Shown: piece after piece, positions 55,791-64,000 of the stretch
Layout of the letters: each line of letters begins with the position of its first letter
Position numbering within the stretch: position 1 is the stretch's first letter
Origin: Phlebotomus papatasi
Lineage: Eukaryota > Arthropoda > Insecta > Diptera > Psychodidae
Direction of reading: 5' to 3'
NCBI RefSeq assembly: GCF_024763615.1
Contig: NC_077224.1
Location: 66,412,712 to 66,476,711, forward strand
DNA length: 64,000 bases
Notes under the pieces: model-generated
What the model saw: the letters and a program-made list of their open reading frames with translations, nothing else
What the model was told of the DNA's origin: nothing
Database searches by the model: none
Made by a program: the position numbers and the translations under genes

Positions 55791-57949
55791 AGAAAAAATA
55801 ATAAAAATAATCAAATTGGAACAGTTTCATTGAATAGGCTGGCATCAAATCTTGATTTATCTTTGTTGTTGATACACGTCACGTTGAGCATGTTATAAAT
55901 TATATAACCGTGACGTTGGCACTTTGACACTAAACTTATATTATTATGATATGCCAACATTCCCCTATATATGTGGAAAATGTTCGCTGATGCATTTGAT
56001 AATGTCATAAATTTTCATAAAAAGAGTACTCCAAAAGGGGTTTAGGGATTTCTTCTCTCGGCTGAATGTTGATTGGAGATGCAAATGAAAATTATATTGA
56101 TAGTCCCCCGATCGATTTAAAGAAGAATCTCAAGATTTATGTACTTATGTTTCGCATAAAAAAAGATATTTAAAAGTTATATTCAGTTTAAAAGATATTT
56201 TCTCGGAAATCTTTAGGAAATTTGCTTTAAAATTATGTATTTCATATTTTTGGAAAATGACAAAAACCAACAAATGTCATTTAGATGAACAAAATTGTAG
56301 TCCTAAGTGTTGCCTATCGCCTGGTGTCAATGAATTTTTAATATTTTGTTTAGTTTATTTTATACAATTTTTTACAACCTCACTCAAAGACCATTTCTTT
56401 GGAATATTTAGAGAAACTCCAATTTTACACCTTGAAGAAATGGTTGTACAAAGTTTTTTGTAATTATCAAACTTGAAGCACGACTAATGACCTTTCCAAC
56501 AGACCGACACTTATTAAGTTTTGTTTACTAGAACTCTAGATATAACGCATAATGAAAGGCAAGGCAGAAAAAAATATAAAAGTATTAATTAAAAAAAATT
56601 GTGACGTGATTGAGCAAAACCAAAACCATATTCTTAATCAAGGGACTCAACTCTATCAAAAGTACCATGTGAGATCTCTGAGACAGAAAAAAGTTGTTAA
56701 TTTGTTGCATAGTGTAATTAAACATTCTGAGCACTATATTCTTATTTTAATCATAACACAAATGGCAAATTTTAAATTTGAATCCTGAATCTCATTTTTT
56801 TCATTTCCGTCCAAAAAAATCTTTAAAGTTTTATAAGAGGGTTAAAATGAAATAATTTTAAAGTTTTCTGAAGAGAAAGAAAATGTCGAAAATGTGAAAC
56901 AAAGTTTTTCAGTGTGAAACACCCAGAAAATTGACTTTTATATTGCAATAGAAAAAAAAGAGATTTTCTGTTATTCGATTAAGTGGATAGAGGATGAAGG
57001 AAAAGTTGAAAAGTCGTAGGATTTTATCTCTTAATATAAATCGTTCAACAGAAGAACACAAACACTCCAAATGTACTTTGTGCATGAAAATCAATATTTT
57101 TAATAAAATATTCAATTTCAAAATAATATTTTTTCCAGCACGTAACATAAAAAAATCCTTTGACAATTGATGTGGCTCGATATCCACTCATTCTAGCAAT
57201 ACTCATGTTTTTGTAATCCGATTTAAAATGACATTATTTGAACTATATAGGAGAATAATGGAAAATCAATGTGGGTTTTTCTCCTAATTTAAATGCCTTT
57301 GTACAGAACCAGAAATGTATTATTTGTGAAAAAATATATACCAATATTTCTCCAATCTAAACAATTCTCCAATGACTTTATGGACTTTTTCTAAACACAA
57401 AACAAATTATGGGAAAAACAGAATAAATCAAAGAAATATAATTATTATATTTCGAAGAAAAGCTCTAAAATATATTTCTATTTATTCTTTTGCATAATGC
57501 TCACTCTCTATTTATTGTTTATTAAATTAATTTAAAAACTTTTTTCTTCATTTTCTCGGTTTCTTACTTAAGATGAAATGTTTGGTCATTTGTTGTGATT
57601 TTACACTCGAAAAGTTTATCTGAATTTTACAAATAGGAAAATTCTGTGAATACTGCAATCTCGTGAAAAGAAGCACAAAATTAATGCGCGAAAATTCTTT
57701 GCTAAAACTTTCAACAAAATTCTCCAGCTGATTACGCTTTACTTTAGCAAGAGAGAGGGAACTTTTCGTGTAAAATTAATGATTAAGAAATACTCTTTTT
57801 TATGTGGTTACCATATAGAGGAGAGTTGTTCAGTGTCACAATGCAATGGGGCATTTCTCATTTGTTATAAATTTTTGTAAGTTAGGAGTTAGGACATAAA
57901 TTTATATCATGAAAATATTATTTTTGTGTATGGGAATTTTTACGCCCCG
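55791..57949. other. AT-rich stretch without recognised genes
   Basis: The region is A/T-rich with no repeat seen elsewhere in the window and no open frame with family resemblance. Confidence 0.35.
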
Positions 57950-58290
57950 AGGGAGAGGAAGATACTGGGGGCTAGGTCAGCAGCAGTGAGAGCTAACAGA
58001 AAGTAACACGCATAGAGCTAGAAGGGTCCAGACATGAGACCATCCTTTCCCAAGTCTGCAGGACATCAACTCTTGTAGAGTTATGGATGACAAGGCCCTC
58101 TATTCGTTAATGATGGGCGATCGATCTGTAGAATGGCAAACCGTCGTCGCGGGGCAAAAGTCGTTACGCTGAAGCGACCTCACGCAGGTGGAGGCTCCCT
58201 TTTCAGTGCCAATGAGACCGAGAAGTTACCATAAAACGAGCTTAAAATCCATTTTGCAATATAGGGGTGAAAATACCCCACCCTCCCCTA
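57950..58290. other. GC-richer island of unknown origin
   Basis: Composition is close to balanced from about 57950 to 58215, unlike its surroundings. No frame gives a recognisable protein. At 58254-58290 GGGGTGAAAATACCCC and CCACCCTCCCCTA form an imperfect palindrome. A fragment of an RNA gene or old retroelement is possible but not shown. Confidence 0.3.
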
Positions 58291-59723
58291 TACATGTTTT
58301 TTGCGTCTATTGCCGTCTTATCGTCTATAATGAACCTTCAGTGCTAAACGATGGAATACTTTTTTTTCTCTTAGGTTGAGTATTCTGTAAAAAAAACAAT
58401 CTGTAGATATGTATTACATAAAATGACTGTAACTAACCAATCTTTACTTATCAAAATTATCTTTATTACTGAAATATTAATTTAATTTATTAATTTTTAA
58501 CTGAGGCCCCCTCACCATGTGTTAAATTGTAATTATTTTTTTTCAAGAATTACGAATTTATTTCGATTTCTCACCTTCAATGGTAAATCTTGGAATCCTA
58601 AATTTTCAAGTTTTTTCAATGCGTTACTTCACTTTGACTTTTAGAAACACACTGACCACCACACTGATAAACGTGTATTACACGTAACCCATTGTCGGTG
58701 TTACGCCAACCTCCGCTCGATCTTAAGCGTGACTTCAGTTAGAAAAATAATCGAGTAAAACTTACTCGAATTGATGTTGGATTGACTCTTTTTCGTTGTG
58801 ATTTTCGATTAACTATATTTTAGAGTTGATTTTACTTCTATTTGAAAAAAAAAAATCTTTTTTGGAGTTAAAATAACTTTCAAATCCCAAAATGGATAGA
58901 TTTTGCAATTTTATGTTTTTTTTTTATTTTATCGTTTTCTTTCTTTATATTTTCCTGATCGTAAGTTCCCTATATTCCGAGCGAAATATCACGTATGATG
59001 CACGTACATGTCTTCATGAAACACTAATAGGCATATTTCTAGTTGATATTCCATATGAACTTTGTCACACGAAAATCTTCTTGAATGAAGTATATTATTA
59101 AAACGAAAACACTTAAGCATATACTTCAGTCCAGATGAAATTTTACATTGAAAAAGAGTAACAATTGCATCGATATTCGTAGAGTTAATTCAACTCTGCC
59201 ATAGAGTTGTTTTAACTTTTTAGGTTTTTTCTTACTGTTATAAACAAGTATATTTGAGTATATTCGTGCTTTGAATGAATTTTCTTTCACCGGTCTTAAC
59301 AATAAGATCGGACGCGTGTTTAACCTAAGTCCTGTGTAGAAATAAATGGTTTCCTTCAAGTAAAGTAGTCTTTACACACAAAGCACAAATGTTCATGTCT
59401 TGATCCAAGAGCTGTGCTAAGACACGTTTCCCCAGACCTGTTTTCTGAGTGAGATATCGGTTTCTGCTTTTCGGTGGACCCCTATAAGTGTACATTTTGT
59501 ACTCATAAAAAATCTTGAAAAAGAAGCACTTGTTTTGTAATTTACATGAAAAGTTACAAAAATGGAAGTAGACAGAGTTCATAGTTTAACAAATTTAAAT
59601 TTGTAAGTCAGTTGCATTACAAAACAGCACTGTACAAGCCTTACGGGCAAAATTCGTAATGATAAAATTGTGTATGAATGTCCTTTCTGACGAAATTGTA
59701 TGCAAAAATCTTACAATAGCATA
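58291..59723. other. Stretch without recognised genes
   Basis: AT-rich. GAGTTAA/TTAACTC-like words cluster at 58735-58880 and 59145-59220 but do not form clear TIRs. A CGTGTATTACACG palindrome lies near 58671. Confidence 0.35.
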
Positions 59724-61550
59724 TTAGGTGAGATTCTTAACAATCTCACCTACTATAATCCTAACAAAATTTCATGTCCTCCGATCGCGCTCAAACTTGG
59801 CCAAAATGTGTTTCGCCACTTCCTGATCACGAATATATGGGGGGCTAAGTTACGTTCCCGGCCGGCCGGCCGGCCGTCCGGCCGCTCTTTGGAGCTTAAT
59901 AGCTCCTAAACTAAAAAAGATATCGACTTGCGGTTTTCGGCAAAGGTTAAATATCGTATGAAAATTGCAACATGGTGCATTGACCCCCCACCCCCCACCC
60001 CTCCTTCCGCCATTTTGAAGACCCCCCTTTTTTTGTTTTCTCAATAGCTCCGGCCCTATGGCATCGAGCGGGCTCAAATTTTAGTATGTTATAGCTGGGC
60101 CTTAGAGCTTTCCATCAATACCAAACTTAAGGTCCCCCGACCCCCCTGACCCGAGCTATAAGGGTCCAAAAAAATTGTCTTAAAGTGGCCATAACTCCGG
60201 TTATAATTGTCAGAATTTAAAAAATGAGGGCTTTTTGGAAAGCTCTCGTGAAATGCCACTTCCTCTTCTAACATCGCAAGTTCATAAAACCACCGCTAGG
60301 GGCGCTATTATTAAAAAGAAAATTTGTAAATCTCAAAAGTTAAATAACTCAAAAATTCCTTATGCAATCGGGCTGAAATTTTAGTATGTTGTAGCCGTTG
60401 ATTATACCTATCAAACAAAAAAAACCTTAAGTCGATCCATAACCCCTGACCCGAGCTATAAGGGGTCAAAGTTCGAACATTGACCGGCCTCTATCTCCGG
60501 TTCTAATTAACATATCGACATAAATTTTACCTTTTTGGTTTCGTCTCGATGAGCACTTTCAGAAGGAAGTTCAAAAAGTCACTACAGGTGGCGCTGTGAT
60601 AGCGTCAAAATTCATCGAAATTCAAACTCACTTTTCTCAAAAACGGCATTGTGCAAGTTAATGAAATTTTAGTATGTTGTAGTCCAGTCTAGGACGTTTC
60701 CAAAATGGTGCGTGTGTGCGCTGTGGTTTCAATAGAACCGGAGATATGAGGGGTCAAAGTTCACAAAATTCAAAAAATCATATCTCCGGTTCTATGTGAC
60801 CGATTTTGATGAATGAGGGCTTAAACGAAAGATCTCACCAAATACTACAACTTTCTAGAATATTTGAACTTCGTGGGACCAACACCAGGGGCGCCACAGT
60901 CAAAAAACGAATTTCAATGTCACATAACCTCAATTATCTCGACTGTCGTTGAACCGATTTTGATGATTACTTCGACATAATTGTAGAGGACATTTGTCTC
61001 TACATTTCGTCCATACATCATTTTCCGGTCAGACTACGCTATCACTCCGATTTTGCCGTTTAAGTGTGAAAAAATTGATTTTTCCCATAATAACGCTTTG
61101 AAATCACTCAGATGCCAATTTGACTGCCTCTACTCCACAAAGACACTTAAAATAGGGTTTTAAATGGAAAGTCCCACAGAATACAACAATTCTTTGATAT
61201 AGTTGAAGTTCAACAAATGAACACTTGGGGCACTCTGATGGATGAAAAAACGAGTTAAGAAACAAAAAACCTCGATTATCTTGGCTTCTGAGTAATCGAT
61301 GAGATCATGTTCTATGGAAAAATTATAGAGAACATTCTGGTCTACATTTCACCCATATAACACTTTTCTGTCAGTTCATCCAAATCCTTGATATTTTGGT
61401 TTAAATACAAAATTTGTATAATTTCACGAATTTGATTCAAGATAACTGAATGGCGTTCCCCAACTTCAGCTCTAAATCGAATTTGCATGCACTCCGAGTT
61501 AGCTCACGTTAAGAATCTCACCTACATAAGCCGGTTAGGATTATCTGTCC
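59724..61550 (-). mobile_element. 1.8-kb modular element, copy 2 (inverted)
   Basis: Reverse-complement copy of 46499-48324. Its left edge TTAGGTGAGATTCTTAAC with AATCTCACCTA is the hairpin end; the right side ends GGTTAGGATTATCTGTCC. The three modules appear in inverse order (GCGCC-words near 60300, 60590 and 60890). Weaker similarity may continue right to about 61595 (ATTGGTTCATGAAAATACTA), where a MITE begins. Confidence 0.7.
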
Positions 61551-61597
61551 CTTTATCATTTTTTTCAAATTTATTGGTTCATGAAAATACTATTCAA

Positions 61598-62027
61598 TAG
61601 GGTAAGTGTGCCAAATTCCGGCCAGCTTGCAATTTCTGCCACCTTTTTTGTTCCTCAAATTTCCATAAACTTTTAGATTTTAAGTACTCTAGAGATTATA
61701 CAATGCAAAAGAATTACAAAAAATGTAGATACGACAAACGAGATGACGCGAAAAAGAAATTGGAAGAATTCCCGAAGGGCAAGGAACTATGAGAATGAAG
61801 GTGGCCGAAATAGGGCACCAAAGCTATGTCTATATTTTTATTCATTTTAAAATGTTTTAAAAATGATTTTGGAGTAAATAAAAATGGTAAATTCTTTCAA
61901 AGGTTCCAAGCAACACTCTTTAAGAAGAAAAAATTAAAAAATCAATTTGAATTTACAATATTACATTTCAAACTTGAGACATTGACGCTTGCATGCAACT
62001 ATGCCGAAATTTGGCACACTTACCCTA
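61598..62027. mobile_element. TA-flanked MITE with GGGTAAGTGTGCCAAATTCC ends
   Basis: The left end is TAGGGTAAGTGTGCCAAATT; the right end is AAATTTGGCACACTTACCCTA. The words GGCCGAAATAGGGCACC and CCGGCCAGC repeat the TIR theme inside. No ORF is credible. Confidence 0.7.
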
Positions 62028-64000
62028 CCTATATATTTAATTATAAGATTTTTTTTATTTTTTTTTTTAACAATTAACTATATTTTATTCGTTTTTCCTG
62101 GATTTTATTGGAAATATTCTTCTAAAATTGCTTTTATCACATGGTATTATATACAGTTAATTTCATTTCTGTTTAATAATATATTTTTTTTGCAGTTTAT
62201 CTAGAGTTTTTTTGGAAAATTTAACTGTACTCTCCTAATTGTTTAAATTCAATAAACAAATATTCAAACAATCTTCATTAGTAAGGATAAGGTTTTTCCA
62301 TCTCATCAAATAGAGCTTGATAGAGATTGTGCCAGAGAATGCTAATTTAAATTAAATACTGTTTAATCTGTCTTGCTTAGGGGCTGTTATACTTAGAATG
62401 CTTGCATTATTGTTATTGCAAATGCTTACGAGATCATATGACATGACCATGTTCACAAATACATGATCCAAAAGTTGAAAAAAAAAAGTATTTTGTCTAG
62501 AATTTAATTTAAAAGATTGACTCTTTCCGGTCTGAAAATTTTAAACTCTTACCAAACCTTTTTCCAATCTGCTTGTTTACAGGAAATTGCACTTAATATT
62601 GGAATGTCTTGTGTTGTGATTTGGTGCACAAAGAACAGCCGCAAAAGGCAATAAATTGGAGCTCAATGATGGGATTATTTTGTCAACAATGGCGTTCAGT
62701 TGTTTGTTGGTTGGAAGGAAGTTAACTGATGCATGAATCTCCCTCATAAGGCAAACTCTCTCAAGAGTTGATTGATTTTATTCATCAGAGTGGTTTAGGA
62801 GATACTTGATTGAATGATATGGACGGAGAGACACTGAAGCACATCCATTAGTCTATTCCTCCATCTTTTAATGTTCTTTAACCACAAAAGTGTACAATAA
62901 GTGCATTATTGGCATGTTTATTGATTTAAATTTGTAATGTTCCCATATATCTCAACGATGCTCAGATTGCTGTTGCACCAACTCCCAATGGACATTGTTG
63001 ACCAAGATCTCCAGTTGAACTGTTCCACAAGCATACTCTTATGGCTATTGTAGTAACATCATGTTTAAAGACATAGTGGTTCGTATCCATATTATCATCT
63101 TTTATGGAGTATATGTTAGACGATATATTGCACCATATTTCTATGAAGTTCACCTCACCAAGATTCTCCCCCTGAGATTTTGATGCAATTTGTCCTGATT
63201 CAATTATTTGATTATACGGAGGCTTGGTCAACTGTTACCGTCATTTTGAATCATTTTCGATTTATAAAGTGGTTTTCTTGTTGAACATTTTGTCAGTATT
63301 CCCCGTATTCTCCACGATATGACTATATTTTTTTTTACAACACAGCAAATAGCATCAAATACCAACATACATTTAATCACTTCTGCAGAAAACAACTTTT
63401 ATTCTTCCCAGAAGGAAAATTTCCGTTTATTCTCAACTTGTGGAGAAATTTCCGCTTGCTCTTTCCCATCTTTTGCAGATAGCACAGGAGATGCCACAGA
63501 AAGAGTATCCCCTTGTGCTTCTAAAAAAAAAAACACACAAGTAGCTGTGTCCTGAAGAAAGTGACTGACTTGGAAGAAATGTACGTTGAAATTGCAGAGT
63601 GAATCAGAGATATTTTACTTCTTCTAACAACTATAATGCACAAATAGATACTTTTTCCTTTCTTATATGCAGGAAGATCTCTCAGGCAATTGAACTTACT
63701 GTGTTGTCCCATAATATTGTGAATATCTTTGAAATGAATAATATACAATTTCCGAAAGAAATATACCGAACTTAAAAAAAAATCGTTTTGTCATTATAAA
63801 AATGCTTGTTAAGTAAAGTGCCGGCAATCCAGAAAAAATCTGCAATACAAAAAAATAATAAATGAGATGAATGAAACTGATTTAGGGATTGTTAAAAGAG
63901 GAAGTGAAATTATCATTTTTCGAAGACATTTTCTCATAGAAATTGTTCTGTTCTCTCACGGTTGTAAACTAAAATATTGTACAGGGATATTTTATCAACC
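62028..64000. other. Right-edge stretch without recognised genes
   Basis: 62030-62300 is T-rich. 62560-63250 is less AT-biased and unique-looking and could be a regulatory or exonic region of a gene beyond the window. The minus-strand open frame at 62962-63231 has no ATG after its upstream stop and no family resemblance. Confidence 0.3.

Noticed and set aside
62962..63231. Minus-strand open frame of about 90 codons
   Set aside because: It has no ATG after its upstream stop, no family resemblance and no clear splice sites; it could still be an exon of a gene outside the window.
1..64000. CRISPR arrays, operons, ribosome binding sites or other prokaryotic features
   Set aside because: Spliced genes, SINEs and insect-type transposons show eukaryotic nuclear DNA; the tandem repeats lack the repeat-spacer form of CRISPR.

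Overview
The window looks like nuclear DNA from an insect, most likely a dipteran. It is AT-rich, has compact genes with short GT-AG introns, and shares several promoters between divergent genes. It carries an intact Ty3/gypsy-type LTR element, tRNA-derived SINEs and a large population of short terminal-inverted-repeat (TIR) elements. A nematoceran such as a sand fly would fit, but that is an impression from gene sequence and repeat style, not a demonstrated assignment.

Layout. Positions 1-4512 hold the last two visible exons of an unrecognised gene running off the left edge. Its 4.2-kb intron is full of nested repeats. Positions 4513-13990 are non-coding: a possible long 3' UTR, strongly A-rich DNA, and small TIR or foldback elements. 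Positions 13990-21500 are the gene-dense core. RRP1 (minus, rRNA processing) and mRpL16 (plus, mitochondrial ribosome) diverge from a ~175-bp shared promoter with an inverted CGATATATCGC motif. A LENG1-like CIR_N protein (minus) and EMC5 (plus, ER membrane complex) diverge from a ~156-bp shared promoter. All four are housekeeping genes and all their exons are complete.

Positions 21500-64000 contain no host gene that I recognise. They hold a mosaic of elements: piggyBac-like miniatures with TTAA sites, many TA-flanked Tc1/mariner- and pogo-like miniatures, a mariner transposase remnant, two SINE copies, a five-copy ~0.7-kb dispersed repeat (called R1 here), a complete 4.3-kb gypsy-like element with identical 124-bp LTRs and a broken pol end, and two ~1.8-kb copies of a modular element in inverted orientation (46.5-48.3 kb and 59.7-61.55 kb). 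Insertions are often nested (SINE split by a foldback, R1 split by a MITE, MITE inside the arm of a larger foldback), so relative ages can be read off.

The most interesting signals are: (1) the left-edge gene's stop codon is followed by 50 in-frame codons that end in a motif resembling the one just before the first stop, suggesting readthrough or an alternative acceptor giving two related C-termini; (2) piggyBac-like miniatures that all carry GGGTCA-N4-TGACCC palindromes, an inverted pair of nuclear-receptor-type half-sites with a variable spacer; (3) the inverted modular element pair, with three ~290-bp modules and a hairpin-CTAA|T end; (4) a shared design among TA-flanked elements in which the word of the TIR is repeated inside the element.
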